This document shows, one piece after another, positions 43,860-53,712 of a DNA stretch of 64,000 nucleotides (position 1 is the stretch's first letter; each line of letters starts with the position of its first letter). Position numbers and translations under genes: made by a program. The notes under the pieces were generated by a model. The model saw nothing but the letters and a program-made list of their open reading frames with translations. It was not told the DNA's origin and ran no database searches. The stretch lies in assembly GCF_000829415.1 (NCBI RefSeq), contig NZ_AP014637.1, forward strand, positions 4,171,001 through 4,235,000, written 5' to 3'. This DNA comes from Pseudomonas sp. StFLB209 (GTDB lineage: Bacteria > Pseudomonadota > Gammaproteobacteria > Pseudomonadales > Pseudomonadaceae).

Positions 43860-46580
43860 CTAGCGGCGGTCCTTCTTCGGCGCTGGCGGCAACGGCGCGA
43901 ACAGCGCCTTGAGATCGTCATCGCTGAGCTTCCAGTCGCCTTGGGTACGGCCATCGAGAACACCGGCGGCCAGTGCGGATTTATCCTGCTGCAGGCGCTG
44001 GATCTTCTCTTCCACCGTACCCCGGGCAATCATCTTGTAGACGAACACCGGCTTGTCCTGACCGATCCGGTAAGCGCGGTCGGTGGCCTGATTTTCCGCC
44101 GCCGGGTTCCACCACGGATCGTAATGGATCACGGTGTCGGCAGCCGTGAGGTTAAGGCCCGTGCCGCCGGCCTTGAGGCTGATCAGGAACACCGGATGGC
44201 GGCCTTCCTGGAAGTCGCGGATCGGCGTGCGCCGGTCACGGGTCGAGCCGGTCAGCAGCGAATAGGCGATGTTGCGTTGCTCAAGCTCCTGCTCGATCAG
44301 TTCGAGCATCGAGGTGAACTGCGAAAACAGCAGGATGCGCCGTCCTTCGGCGAGCAGTTCCTCAAGCATTTCCATCAGCCCGGCAAGTTTGGCCGAGCTG
44401 CCGTGGCGCGGGTTGATCGGCATGTTGTTGACCAGCCGCAGGTCGCAACACACCTGGCGCAGCTTGAGCAGCGCTTCAAGGATGACGATCTGGCTGCGCG
44501 CCATGCCCTTGCGGTCGATCTCGTCGCGGACTTTCTTGTCCATCGCCAGGCGCACGGTTTCATACACGTCGCGCTGGCCATCGTTGAGTTCGACCCACTG
44601 GATGATCTCGGTCTTGGGCGGCAGCTCGGTGGCAACCTGCTCCTTGGTGCGGCGCAGCAGAAACGGTTTGATCCGCGAATTCAGGTGCTTGAGCCGATCA
44701 ACATTGCCATGCTTTTCGATCGCGGAGCGGTAGTTGCTGTTGAACTCCTTGCTGCTGCCCAGCCAGCCGGGCATCAGGAAGTGAAACAGTGACCAGAGTT
44801 CCCCCAGGTGGTTTTCCAGCGGTGTGCCGGACAGGCACAGGCGCTGTCGGGCCTTGAGCTGACCGGCCGCCTGGGCGGCCTTGCTCTTGGGATTCTTGAT
44901 GTACTGCGCTTCATCGAGAATCAGTACATGCAGGGGCAGTTTTTCCAGATGCTCGACATCGCGGGGCAGCAGCGCGTAGGTGGTCAGGATCAGGTCATAG
45001 CGTTGCAGGTCGGCCAGGTCCTGATGGCGCTGGGCACCGTACAGGGCCAGTACCTTCAACTGCGGGGTGAAGTGTGCTGCTTCGTCGAGCCAGTTGCCGA
45101 TCAGGCTGGTGGGCATCACCGCCAGAGCCGGACGATCAAGACGCCCGGCCTGTTTTTCCAGCAACAAGTGGCTGAGGGTCTGCAGGGTCTTGCCCAGGCC
45201 CATGTCATCGGCCAGTACGCCACCGACTTCCAGCTCGCGCAGCGACTGCATCCAGCTCAGGCCCTCAAGCTGATAAGCGCGCAACTGGGCGTTGAGCCCC
45301 TCGGGCAGGCTGACGGTCGCATCCTTGATATTGGCCAGGCGTTCAGCGAAATGCCGCAGTCGGTCACCGCCTTCCCAGGACAGCGGCAGCTCGTCGAGTT
45401 CGACCAGCCGCGCCGCGTCGGCGGTGTTCAGGCGCAGGCGCGGGTTGTCCGGCTCGCGCCAGTAGAAATCGCCAAGCGTGGCCAGCACCGGTTTGAGCCG
45501 GCCAAAGGGCAGGGCAATCTGCACCGGGCTACCACCGCTCTGGGTGAAGTGGTTGAGCTGCACCAGCAATTGTTCTTCATCGCCGCGTTTGGCCACGGCG
45601 GCGGGGCTGGTCAGTTCGGGATGGCTGCGCAGCAGGTTGATCAGGATCGGCAGCAGGCTCAGGCGCTCGCCATTGACGATGATGCCCAGTTCCAGGTCGA
45701 ACCAGTTACGGTCTTGCTGCTCGTCGACCACGGCATACCAGTCATCCACCGGCGTGACATCGAAGCCGAAACCGTCGCGGATGTCGATTTCCCAGCCTTG
45801 CTCACGCAGTTTCGGCAGGTCATCGAGCACAAAATGCAGCCAGGCTTTTTCGCCGGGCAGCTCGTACATTTCACCTGCGCTGTCAGGCAGTGCCTTGCTT
45901 TGCCGGGTGGCGATCTTGAAGCCCATGTCGCTCAGTTGCTGGCGCAGCTCGCGTTCGCGCTCGCCTTGACGGCGGATGCGCAGGGTTTCGGTCGCGGTGT
46001 GTTCGAGGATGTCACTTTTCTGGTTGACAAGATCGCTGCCCAGGCTGCTGGTCAGGATGCTTACATGGGTGGTGCCTATCGCATAGTGCTTGCCGTAGGC
46101 AAATGCCAACGCCGCACGGTGATGAGTCTGCCGCTGCATGCGCCCGTTACGCGGTTCGAAGGCGGTGAATTCGAGGCTGGCCAGGGTCAGGCGCGGACGC
46201 GGTTGCAGGTCATCGATCAGCCGCTCGGGCAGTTTCGGCTGCGCGAGCGCTGGCGCTGGCATGGCCTGCAGCAGTTCATCGCGGTTGTGCGGGTCTTGCA
46301 GGTAATGCAGCGCCGCCACGCAGTGCTTGCAGTCTCTGCGTACCGGGCAGGTGCAGGTGCATACCAGGTAATGCGGGGTCAGCGCCGGGTCCTGAAGCAC
46401 CAGCGACTGGCTGTAGCGCTCGCCACCGCTGCCACGACAGCGGGTACGCACGACCTGGTCGCTGACCTGCTCAAGGCTGATGCGTTTCTGTCGCGCATAG
46501 TCACGACCGCGCTCAAGCGTCTGGGCTTTGAAGAAGTGTGTCCATGGTCTGGCCAGGACTTTTTCAAGAATCGATGACAC
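43860..46580 (-). CDS. SWIM-domain SNF2-family helicase
   Basis: 906 residues. N-terminal SWIM zinc finger at about 74-92 (CTCTCPVRRDCKHC). SNF2 ATPase from about 430: ADDMGLGKTLQ Walker A (459-465), LILDEAQYIKN (556-559 DEAQ box), LSGTPLENHLGELWSLF, and in the C-terminal lobe LFSQFTSMLELIEQEL, SLKAGGTGLNLTAADTVIHY and NQATDRAYRIGQ. A double-stranded DNA translocase of the bacterial Rad54/HelZ-like type. It is one of several large genes here with no partner. Role in repair or transcription is inferred. A 589-aa frame on the other strand is a shadow. Confidence 0.94.
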   Translation of the reverse strand: MSSILEKVLARPWTHFFKAQTLERGRDYARQKRISLEQVSDQVVRTRCRGSGGERYSQSLVLQDPALTPHYLVCTCTCPVRRDCKHCVAALHYLQDPHNRDELLQAMPAPALAQPKLPERLIDDLQPRPRLTLASLEFTAFEPRNGRMQRQTHHRAALAFAYGKHYAIGTTHVSILTSSLGSDLVNQKSDILEHTATETLRIRRQGERERELRQQLSDMGFKIATRQSKALPDSAGEMYELPGEKAWLHFVLDDLPKLREQGWEIDIRDGFGFDVTPVDDWYAVVDEQQDRNWFDLELGIIVNGERLSLLPILINLLRSHPELTSPAAVAKRGDEEQLLVQLNHFTQSGGSPVQIALPFGRLKPVLATLGDFYWREPDNPRLRLNTADAARLVELDELPLSWEGGDRLRHFAERLANIKDATVSLPEGLNAQLRAYQLEGLSWMQSLRELEVGGVLADDMGLGKTLQTLSHLLLEKQAGRLDRPALAVMPTSLIGNWLDEAAHFTPQLKVLALYGAQRHQDLADLQRYDLILTTYALLPRDVEHLEKLPLHVLILDEAQYIKNPKSKAAQAAGQLKARQRLCLSGTPLENHLGELWSLFHFLMPGWLGSSKEFNSNYRSAIEKHGNVDRLKHLNSRIKPFLLRRTKEQVATELPPKTEIIQWVELNDGQRDVYETVRLAMDKKVRDEIDRKGMARSQIVILEALLKLRQVCCDLRLVNNMPINPRHGSSAKLAGLMEMLEELLAEGRRILLFSQFTSMLELIEQELEQRNIAYSLLTGSTRDRRTPIRDFQEGRHPVFLISLKAGGTGLNLTAADTVIHYDPWWNPAAENQATDRAYRIGQDKPVFVYKMIARGTVEEKIQRLQQDKSALAAGVLDGRTQGDWKLSDDDLKALFAPLPPAPKKDRR

Positions 46581-46647
46581 CGGTGTGTAAGGCCTTGCAG
46601 TGGCGATGCTTTGAACAAGCCGGACAGTGTACCCGGCTTTGCGCGGA

Positions 46648-47184
46648 TCAGAGTGGAGAAACCTTGATCAGCAGGGCCAGGCTGCCGTAGTCGAGGAAGG
46701 TCAGCTCGCCGTTCTTGATCCGGGCGCTCTGCTTGAGCCGCTCGCTGCCTTGCAAAATACCGTGGCTATCGAGGCGGTTGACCCAGAATTCTGCGTCGTA
46801 GTCGGTGAAGCGGCCGATCGCCACGCTCAGCGTGCCTTGCACCGGGAAATGACCGAACTGCTCATCACCCTGGGTCACGGCCACGCGGCTCGGTTGCTCG
46901 CCGATCTGTTGCTGCCAGGCGCGGTGCATCAGTACCTGATACTGGCCGCTGGCGGTGAGTTTTTCGGCCAGGCCGTTGAGTGCAGTGGCGCGCTGGTTGC
47001 CGGCTTCAATCCGGGGCGCGCCGGCGTCCCAGTGCTCGGGCGCCGGTTGTGGGGTCGCGGCCGGCTCGCCGAGTTGGCGGAACAGGATGGCTTCGACCAG
47101 GTATTGATCATTGGCAAAGGCGCTCGGGGACAGCGCAGCCAGTAGCACGGTGGTGAACAGGATCAATGAGCGGTACATGCGCAT
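46648..47184 (-). CDS. csiV: CsiV-family exported protein
   Basis: 178 residues with signal peptide MRMYRSLILFTTVLLAALSP (cleavage near AFA|ND). YLVEAILFRQLGEP is the family N-terminal strand; EFWVNRLDSHGILQGSERLK and GELTFLDYGSLALLIKVSPL close it. CsiV-type proteins are periplasmic peptidoglycan-binding or envelope-associated proteins found next to mfd. AAGGA lies upstream of the ATG at 47184. It follows mfd by 11 bp, so one transcript. Confidence 0.86.
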   Translation of the reverse strand: MRMYRSLILFTTVLLAALSPSAFANDQYLVEAILFRQLGEPAATPQPAPEHWDAGAPRIEAGNQRATALNGLAEKLTASGQYQVLMHRAWQQQIGEQPSRVAVTQGDEQFGHFPVQGTLSVAIGRFTDYDAEFWVNRLDSHGILQGSERLKQSARIKNGELTFLDYGSLALLIKVSPL

Positions 47185-47195
47185 GAACACATCCT

Positions 47196-50100
47196 TCAGG
47201 CAGATTTCGGGGTCAGGCGCTCCAGCAGCGCCTCAATGGTGTTGAAGCGCTCCTCAGGGCGTTCCATCGGCACCATGAATTTGAACAGCGTGGCGCCTTC
47301 GAATTTGTAACGGTTGGGCTGGCCCTGAATCAGCTTGATCAGGGTCAGCGGGTCGACCGGCGTGTTGGCCGCGAACTCGATACGCCCGCCCTGCGGCCCG
47401 GCGTCGATCTTGCTGATCCCCAGTTGCTCGGCGACCAGTTTCAGGTGAGTGATGCGCACCAGGCTTTTGGTCGGCTCAGGCAGCAGGCCGAAGCGGTCGA
47501 TCATTTCGACCTGCAGATCCTTGAGGCCGTCTTCGTCGGTGGCGTTGGCGATGCGCTTGTAGAGGATCAGCCGTGCATGCACGTCGGGCAGGTAGTCCTC
47601 GGGAATCAGTGCCGGTACGCGCAGGTTGATTTCCGGGCCGCCGCCCAGCGGCTGGTCGAGGTTGGGCTGTTCGCCTTTGCGAATGGCCTTGACCGCACGT
47701 TCGAGCATTTCCATGTACAGAGTGAAGCCCACCGCCTGGATCTGGCCGCTCTGGCCGTCGCCAAGCAGTTCACCGGCGCCGCGAATTTCCAGGTCGTTGG
47801 TGGCCAGCACGAAACCGGCGCCCAGGTCCTGGGTATTGGCGATTGCTTCCAGACGCTTTTCGGCATCCGGGGTGACCTGCTTGCGCGGCGGGGTCAGCAG
47901 GTAGGCATAGGCCTGGTGGTGACTGCGCCCGACCCGGCCGCGCAACTGGTGCAACTGGGCCAGGCCGAACTTGTCGGCACGCTCGATGATGATGGTGTTG
48001 GCGCTCGGCACGTCGATGCCGGTCTCGATGATGGTCGAGGCCACCAGCACGTTGAAGCGCTTGTGGTAGAAGTCGCTCATCACCTGTTCGAGTTCACGCT
48101 CGCGCATTTGTCCGTGCCCGATGCCGATGCGGGCCTCGGGCACCAGTTCAGCGAGGTCGGAGGCGCATTTCTCGATGGTCTTCACGTCGTTGTGCAGGTA
48201 GTACACCTGGCCGCCGCGCAGCAGTTCACGCAGTAGCGCTTCCTTGACCGTGGGCTTGTTCTGCTCCATGACGAAGGTGCGCACCGACAGCCGACGGGCT
48301 GGCGGGGTGGCGATGATCGACAGGTCGCGCATGCCTGACACTGCCATGTTCAAGGTGCGCGGGATCGGTGTGGCGGTCAGGGTCAGGATGTCGACTTCAC
48401 TGCGCAGGTTTTTCAGCTGTTCTTTCTGGCGCACCCCGAAGCGGTGTTCTTCGTCGATGATCACCAGGCCCAGGTTCTTGAACTTCACATCGTCCGAGAG
48501 CAGCTTGTGGGTGCCGATGACGATGTCGATCTTGCCTTCGGCCAGATCGGCCACGGCGGCGTTGACTTCCTTGGCCGATTTGAAGCGGCTCATCACCTCG
48601 ACCTTGACCGGCCAGTCGGCGAAGCGGTCGCGGAAACTGTTGTAGTGCTGCTGGGCGAGCAGGGTGGTGGGCACCAGCACCGCGACCTGGCGGCCGCCAT
48701 GCACGGCAATGAACGCAGCGCGCATGGCCACTTCGGTCTTGCCAAAGCCCACGTCGCCACACACCAGGCGATCCATGGGTTTGGCGGCGAGCATGTCGGC
48801 GCGTACGGCCTCGATGCTCGACTGTTGGTCGGGAGTTTCTTCGAACGGGAACCCGGCGCTGAACGTCGCGTAATCGGCTTTCGGGTCTTCGAAGGCATAA
48901 CCTTCGCGAGCTGCGCGGCGGGCGTAAATGTCCAGCAGTTCGGCGGCCACGTCGCGGACCTGTTCGGCCGCCTTGCGCTTGGCCTTCTGCCAGACTTCCG
49001 AACCCAGCCGGTGCAGCGGTGCCAGTTCGTCATCGCTGCCGGTGTAGCGGGCGATCAGGTGCAGGTTGGCCACCGGCACGTAGAGCTTGGCGTCGTCGGC
49101 GTACACCAGGGTCAGGAACTCGGCGACCTGGTTGTCGACCTCAATGGTCGCCAGCCCCTGATAGCGGCCCACCCCGTGGTCGATATGCACCACCGGCGCG
49201 CCTTCGCGCAGTTCGGTAAGGTTCTTGATAACCGCATCGTTGCCGTGCTCGGCGCGTTTTTCCCGGCGCCTGCGCTGCATGACCCGCTGACCGAACAGCG
49301 GGCTCTCGGCGACCAGCGCCAGGGATGGGTCATCGAGAACCAGGCCTTCATCCAGCGGCGCGATGGTGATTGCCAAACGTTCAGTGCCGGCGACGAAATC
49401 CTGCCAGCCCTCGACGGTTTTCGGCCGCAGTTTGAGGCGATCAAGCAGTTCCAGCAGCACCTCGCGGCGGCCGGCCGATTCGGCGGTGAACAGCACGCGG
49501 CCGGGGAACTGATCGAGGAAGTTCGACAGCGCCGCCAGTGGCTGACTGGCCTTGGCTTCGATGGCCAGTTCTGGCAAGGGCTGGGCCGGGAAACGTTCGC
49601 GACCGGCACCGGCTTCGATGTCCTGCTGGCTGGCGACCACCCGCGGCCAGTTCTTCAGGCGGGCAAAGCAGTCTTCCACCGGCAGGAACAGTTCGGCAGG
49701 CGGCAGCAGCGGCCGGTTGGGGTCGATGCGCCGTTCTTCATAACGATTGCGTACGTCGTTCCAGAAGTTCTCGGCCGCCTGCTCGATGCCGGGCAGGGAG
49801 AACACCTGGGTGTCCTGCGGCAGGTAATCGAACAGGGTCGAGGTTTCTTCGAAAAACAGCGGAATGTAATACTCGATCCCGGCCGGGGTGATGCCGCTGT
49901 TGAGGTCCTGGAAGATCGGGCTGCGGCGAAAGTCGACATCGAAGCGTTCGCGAAAGCGCGCCTTGAAGCGCACCACTTCATCCTTGTGCAGCGGAAATTC
50001 CTTGGCCGGCAGCAGGCGCACAGACTCGACCTTGTCGATTGAGCGCTGGGTGTCCGGGTCGAAGGTGCGCAGGGTTTCGATTTCATCGTCGAACAGGTCG

Positions 50101-50645
50101 ATCCGATAAGGCAGTTTGCTGCCCATTGGGAACAGGTCCAGCAGGGCCCCGCGCACGGTGAACTCGCCATGCTCGTAAACCGTGTCGACGTAGCGGTAGC
50201 CGCTGGCCTCCAGCCGAGTGCGCATGGCTTCGACGTCAAGCTTCTGGCCGACATCCAGCACCAGGCTGCTGCCCAGCAGGAATCGGGTCGGGGCCAGGCG
50301 GTGCAGGGCGGTGGTGATCGGCACCACCAGCACGCCGTGGTCCAGTTCCGGCAGGCGGTACAGGCTGGAGATCCGCTGCGAAATGATGTCCTGATGCGGC
50401 GAGAACAGGTCGTAGGGTAGGGTTTCCCAGTCCGGGAAATGCAGCACCGCAAGCTCCGGGGCGAAGAATTTCAGCTCCTGCTCAAGACGCTCGGCACTCT
50501 GGCTGTCAGCGGTCAGCAACAGGGTAAAGCGCCGCGCGGCGCTGGCAGCTTCGGCGATGGCCAGGCTTAAGGCGGCACCTTGCAGGTTGCCCCAGTGTTG
50601 TTTGCCGGCGGCGGCAGGCAGATGCGGTAGGCGCAGAACAGACAC
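47196..50645 (-). CDS. mfd: Transcription-repair coupling factor Mfd
   Basis: 1149 residues, full length. UvrB-homology part at the N-terminus (LHFPDWETLPYDLFSPHQDI, DTVYEHGEFTVRGALLDLFP), RNA polymerase-interaction domain (VVHIDHGVGRYQGL), RecG-like motor with CGDVGFGKTEVAMRAAF, VIIDEEHRFGVRQKE and TLTATPIPRTL, and a C-terminal TRCF domain. It removes stalled RNA polymerase and recruits UvrA. Divergent from gap; a 532-aa frame on the opposite strand is a shadow. Confidence 0.98.
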   Translation of the reverse strand: MSVLRLPHLPAAAGKQHWGNLQGAALSLAIAEAASAARRFTLLLTADSQSAERLEQELKFFAPELAVLHFPDWETLPYDLFSPHQDIISQRISSLYRLPELDHGVLVVPITTALHRLAPTRFLLGSSLVLDVGQKLDVEAMRTRLEASGYRYVDTVYEHGEFTVRGALLDLFPMGSKLPYRIDLFDDEIETLRTFDPDTQRSIDKVESVRLLPAKEFPLHKDEVVRFKARFRERFDVDFRRSPIFQDLNSGITPAGIEYYIPLFFEETSTLFDYLPQDTQVFSLPGIEQAAENFWNDVRNRYEERRIDPNRPLLPPAELFLPVEDCFARLKNWPRVVASQQDIEAGAGRERFPAQPLPELAIEAKASQPLAALSNFLDQFPGRVLFTAESAGRREVLLELLDRLKLRPKTVEGWQDFVAGTERLAITIAPLDEGLVLDDPSLALVAESPLFGQRVMQRRRREKRAEHGNDAVIKNLTELREGAPVVHIDHGVGRYQGLATIEVDNQVAEFLTLVYADDAKLYVPVANLHLIARYTGSDDELAPLHRLGSEVWQKAKRKAAEQVRDVAAELLDIYARRAAREGYAFEDPKADYATFSAGFPFEETPDQQSSIEAVRADMLAAKPMDRLVCGDVGFGKTEVAMRAAFIAVHGGRQVAVLVPTTLLAQQHYNSFRDRFADWPVKVEVMSRFKSAKEVNAAVADLAEGKIDIVIGTHKLLSDDVKFKNLGLVIIDEEHRFGVRQKEQLKNLRSEVDILTLTATPIPRTLNMAVSGMRDLSIIATPPARRLSVRTFVMEQNKPTVKEALLRELLRGGQVYYLHNDVKTIEKCASDLAELVPEARIGIGHGQMRERELEQVMSDFYHKRFNVLVASTIIETGIDVPSANTIIIERADKFGLAQLHQLRGRVGRSHHQAYAYLLTPPRKQVTPDAEKRLEAIANTQDLGAGFVLATNDLEIRGAGELLGDGQSGQIQAVGFTLYMEMLERAVKAIRKGEQPNLDQPLGGGPEINLRVPALIPEDYLPDVHARLILYKRIANATDEDGLKDLQVEMIDRFGLLPEPTKSLVRITHLKLVAEQLGISKIDAGPQGGRIEFAANTPVDPLTLIKLIQGQPNRYKFEGATLFKFMVPMERPEERFNTIEALLERLTPKSA

Positions 50646-50780
50646 GGACGGTCGGACTCCAGCTGGGCGACAAAGGCGGCGATTGTAACGGGGTGCAGTG
50701 GGGCTGTCAGTTTTCCAGCGCTGTCGGCGGGCTTTTAAACATGGAATTTATGTAGTGCCAGAAGATCTGACAACCGCGCA

Positions 50781-50809
50781 TTGCTCATAAACACTGGGGC
50801 GGTCATAAT
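50781..50809 (+). promoter_or_regulatory. gap: Predicted sigma-70 promoter of gap
   Basis: TTGCTC (50781-50786), 17-bp spacer, CATAAT (50804-50809), 39 bp before the GTG start. Confidence 0.65.
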
Positions 50810-50848
50810 GTAGCCCCTTTTTTCAGCCCCTACATGTGGAAGGTTCCC

Positions 50849-52297
50849 GTGACTCAGAAGCCCGACCAGTGCCTTGGTGAATGGATCGATCGTGAAGCCC
50901 TCGCCGAGGCGATGATCCCGCTCCTCGGCCAGCTGTACCGCAATAACAATGTGGTCACTTCGATCTACGGCCGCAGCCTGATCAACCGTTCAGTCATCGC
51001 GATTCTCAAGGCTCACCGCTTTGCCCGTCATCGCCAGGCCGATGCGAGCGAGTTGTCCGTACACGAGACTTTCCCCCTGCTCAAGGCCATGAGCGAGCTC
51101 AAGCTGGGCGCCGCTTCCGTGGACCTGGGCCGTCTGGCCGTCAAGTTCAAGACCGAAGGCAACGGCCGCAGCGCCGAGGAATTCGTGCGTGCCGAACTGG
51201 CCGCCGTGGTGGGTCAGCAAAGTGCTACGCCTGCCAAGGGCAAGGACGTGGTCCTGTACGGTTTCGGCCGCATCGGCCGCCTGCTGGCGCGTATCCTGAT
51301 CGAAAAAACCGGTGGTGGTCTGGGCCTGCGCCTGCGCGCCATCGTGGTGCGCAAAGGCGCCGAGAACGATCTGGTCAAGCGCGCCAGCCTGCTGCGCCGC
51401 GACTCGGTGCATGGTTCGTTCGACGGCACCATCACCATCGATGAAGCCAACAGCACCATCACCGCCAACGGCAACCTGATCCAGGTGATCTACGCCAAGA
51501 GCCCGACCGAGGTGGATTACACCCAGTACGGTATCAGCGACGCGCTGCTGGTGGACAACACCGGTGTATGGCGTGACGCCGACGGTCTGGGCCAGCACCT
51601 GACCTGCCCGGGTGTTGATCGTGTGGTGCTGACCGCGCCGGGCAAAGGCAAGCTCAAGAACATCGTGCACGGTATCAACCACGGTCAGATCACTGCCGAT
51701 GACAAGATCATCTCGGCGGCGTCCTGCACCACCAACGCTATCGTGCCGGTGCTCAAGGTGGTCAATGACAAGTACGGCATCGTCAACGGTCACGTTGAAA
51801 CCGTTCACTCGTACACCAACGACCAGAACCTGATCGACAACTTCCACAAAGGTTCGCGCCGTGGCCGTAGCGCCGCGCTGAACATGGTCATCACCGAGAC
51901 CGGTGCCGCCACCGCAGCTGCCAAAGCACTGCCGGAACTGGCTGGCAAGCTGACCGGTAACGCGATTCGCGTGCCGACGCCGAACGTCTCGATGGCGATC
52001 CTGAACCTGAACCTGGAGAAGGCCACCACTCGCGAAGAGATCAACGAATACCTGCGCGACACCGCGCTGTATTCGGATCTGCACAAGCAGATCGACTACG
52101 TCAACTCGCAGGAAGTGGTTTCCACCGACTTCGTCGGCTCGCGTCACGCCGGTGTTGTCGACGCCGAAGCGACCATCGCCAACGACAACCGCGTTGTGCT
52201 GTACGTCTGGTACGACAACGAGTTCGGTTACAGCTGCCAGGTGGTGCGCGTGATGGAAGACATGGCCGGGGTCAACCCGCCAGCGTTTCCTGCGTAA
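50849..52297 (+). CDS. gap: Glyceraldehyde-3-phosphate dehydrogenase with N-terminal extension
   Basis: 482 residues from GTG at 50849 (MTQKPDQCLGEWIDREALAE), chosen because GGAAGG sits seven bases upstream; the ATG at 50834 has none. An N-terminal domain of about 130 residues precedes the Rossmann fold (LYGFGRIGR at about 138-144). The catalytic motif SAASCTTNAI has the nucleophile at about Cys293. This long GAPDH is the type found beside mfd in Pseudomonas (PA3001-like). It acts in glycolysis or gluconeogenesis; cofactor choice cannot be read. Extension function unknown. Confidence 0.93.
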   Translation: MTQKPDQCLGEWIDREALAEAMIPLLGQLYRNNNVVTSIYGRSLINRSVIAILKAHRFARHRQADASELSVHETFPLLKAMSELKLGAASVDLGRLAVKFKTEGNGRSAEEFVRAELAAVVGQQSATPAKGKDVVLYGFGRIGRLLARILIEKTGGGLGLRLRAIVVRKGAENDLVKRASLLRRDSVHGSFDGTITIDEANSTITANGNLIQVIYAKSPTEVDYTQYGISDALLVDNTGVWRDADGLGQHLTCPGVDRVVLTAPGKGKLKNIVHGINHGQITADDKIISAASCTTNAIVPVLKVVNDKYGIVNGHVETVHSYTNDQNLIDNFHKGSRRGRSAALNMVITETGAATAAAKALPELAGKLTGNAIRVPTPNVSMAILNLNLEKATTREEINEYLRDTALYSDLHKQIDYVNSQEVVSTDFVGSRHAGVVDAEATIANDNRVVLYVWYDNEFGYSCQVVRVMEDMAGVNPPAFPA

Positions 52298-52302
52298 ACG
52301 CA

Positions 52303-52330
52303 GCTTTAAGTTGTAAGCGGCAAGCTGCAA
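52303..52330 (+). repeat. Short palindromic repeat, left copy
   Basis: Contains GTAAGCGGCAAGCTGCAAG just past the gap stop. An inverted, slightly diverged copy lies at 52427-52456, one on each side of the shared terminator. Confidence 0.6.
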
Positions 52331-52365
52331 GTGGGTGTTGTCTGGGCTGACCGGGCATCACCAGA

Positions 52366-52398
52366 AAAAACGGGTCGAATGTTCGACCCGTTTTTTTT
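52366..52398. terminator. Bidirectional terminator between gap and MFS genes
   Basis: Stem CGGGTCGAA(T/G)TTCGACCCG at 52371-52390, with AAAAAA before and TTTTTTTT after, so it works in both directions for the two convergent genes. Confidence 0.93.
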
Positions 52399-52425
52399 CG
52401 TCTGCAGTTTGTGCAGGCGGCGCGC

Positions 52426-53712
52426 TCAGCTTGCGGCTTGAAGCTTGCCGCTTGTAGCGCTCTTGGCCCGGAACAGCACCAGGGTGGCGATGAGGCCAAG
52501 GATCGCCGCGCCGGTCAGCCAGATGCCTGGTGCCGCTTTGTTGCCCAGTTCATGAATCAGCCAGGTGCAGGCTGCCGGGGTGAAGCCTCCGAAGGTGGCG
52601 GTGGCCAGGCTATAGGCCAGCGAGAAACCGGTGGTGCGTACATCGGCGGGCATGATCTCGGTCAGCGCCACGACCATCGCGCCGTTGTAACTGCCATACA
52701 GGAATGACAGCCACAGCTCGACGGTCAGCAGGTTGGCAAAACTGGGGTGCGCGACCAGCCAGGACAGGGCAGGGTAGGCGGTGAGAATGGCCAGCACGGT
52801 GGCGCCGATCAGCAATGGCCGCCGCCCGATGCGGTCGGACAGGCTGCCCATCACCGGCAGCCAGATGAAGTTCGACACGCCGACGCAGACGGTCACCAGC
52901 AAGCTTTCCAGGTCGCTCAGGTGCAGTTCGTTCTTGCCGAAGGTCGGGGTGTAGGCGGTGATCAGGTAGAACGATACGGTAGTCATCACCACCAGCGCCA
53001 TGCCGGCCAATACCAGGCCGAAGTTCTGGCGGATCGAGCGCAGCACTTCACTCAACGTCGGGCGATGCTTGCGCGCTTCGAACTCTGGAGACTCCTCAAG
53101 CGAACGACGGATGATAAACAGCGCCGGCACGATCAGGCAGCCGATGAAGAACGGCAGGCGCCAGCCCCAGTCGCCCATCTGCTCAGGGCTCAACCAGTGA
53201 TTCAGCGCCACACCCAGCAGCCCGGCAAACACCACAGCAGCCTGTTGGCTGGCCGACTGCCAACTGACAAAGAAGCCTTTGCGGCCTGGCGTTGAAATTT
53301 CCGCGAGATAAACCGACACGCCGCCCAGCTCAACGCCGGCCGAGAAGCCCTGCAACAAGCGGCCCAGCAGAACGAGCAAGGGCGCGGCCAGGCCGATACT
53401 GTTGTAGCCGGGCACGCAGGCGATCAGCAACGTACCCATGGCCATCAGACCCAGAGTAATTAGCAGCCCTTTACGGCGCCCGTGGCGGTCAATGTAAGCG
53501 CCCAGAAAAATCGCCCCTAACGGCCGCATCAGAAAGCCGGCGCCGAAGGTGGCCAGCGACAGCATCAGCGAGGCAAATGCGCTGTCGGTAGGGAAAAACG
53601 TCTTGGCAATGGCCGTGGCGTAGAAGCCATAGACCATGAAGTCGTACATTTCGAGAAAATTGCCGCTGACAACGCGAAAAATCGCCTTGCCTTTGCTGGT
53701 GGTTGTGGTCAT
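52426..53712 (-). CDS. MFS transporter of citrate/tricarballylate type
   Basis: 428 residues, twelve hydrophobic segments. MHS-family signs: [60 protein letters not shown] and [20 protein letters not shown], close to tricarballylate/citrate:H+ symporters (TcuC/CitA-like). It imports a di- or tricarboxylate with protons; the exact substrate is not decided by sequence. The last eight residues (SGKLQAAS) are encoded inside a palindromic repeat, so the original C-terminus was probably replaced. Confidence 0.88.
   Translation of the reverse strand: MTTTTSKGKAIFRVVSGNFLEMYDFMVYGFYATAIAKTFFPTDSAFASLMLSLATFGAGFLMRPLGAIFLGAYIDRHGRRKGLLITLGLMAMGTLLIACVPGYNSIGLAAPLLVLLGRLLQGFSAGVELGGVSVYLAEISTPGRKGFFVSWQSASQQAAVVFAGLLGVALNHWLSPEQMGDWGWRLPFFIGCLIVPALFIIRRSLEESPEFEARKHRPTLSEVLRSIRQNFGLVLAGMALVVMTTVSFYLITAYTPTFGKNELHLSDLESLLVTVCVGVSNFIWLPVMGSLSDRIGRRPLLIGATVLAILTAYPALSWLVAHPSFANLLTVELWLSFLYGSYNGAMVVALTEIMPADVRTTGFSLAYSLATATFGGFTPAACTWLIHELGNKAAPGIWLTGAAILGLIATLVLFRAKSATSGKLQAAS
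52427..52456 (-). repeat. Short palindromic repeat, right copy
   Basis: Reverse complement reads ACAAGCGGCAAGCTTCAAG. It overlaps the 3' end of the MFS gene and mirrors the copy at 52303-52330. Confidence 0.6.

Noticed and set aside
44808..46577. 589-aa open frame opposite the SNF2 helicase
   Set aside because: Antisense shadow in high-GC DNA; the helicase strand carries the SWIM, Walker and DEAQ motifs, and the shadow shows no domain.
48444..50042. 532-aa open frame opposite mfd
   Set aside because: Antisense shadow; Mfd is complete and motif-rich in the other strand.
50990..52330. 446-aa open frame opposite gap
   Set aside because: Antisense shadow of a strongly conserved dehydrogenase; low-complexity composition.
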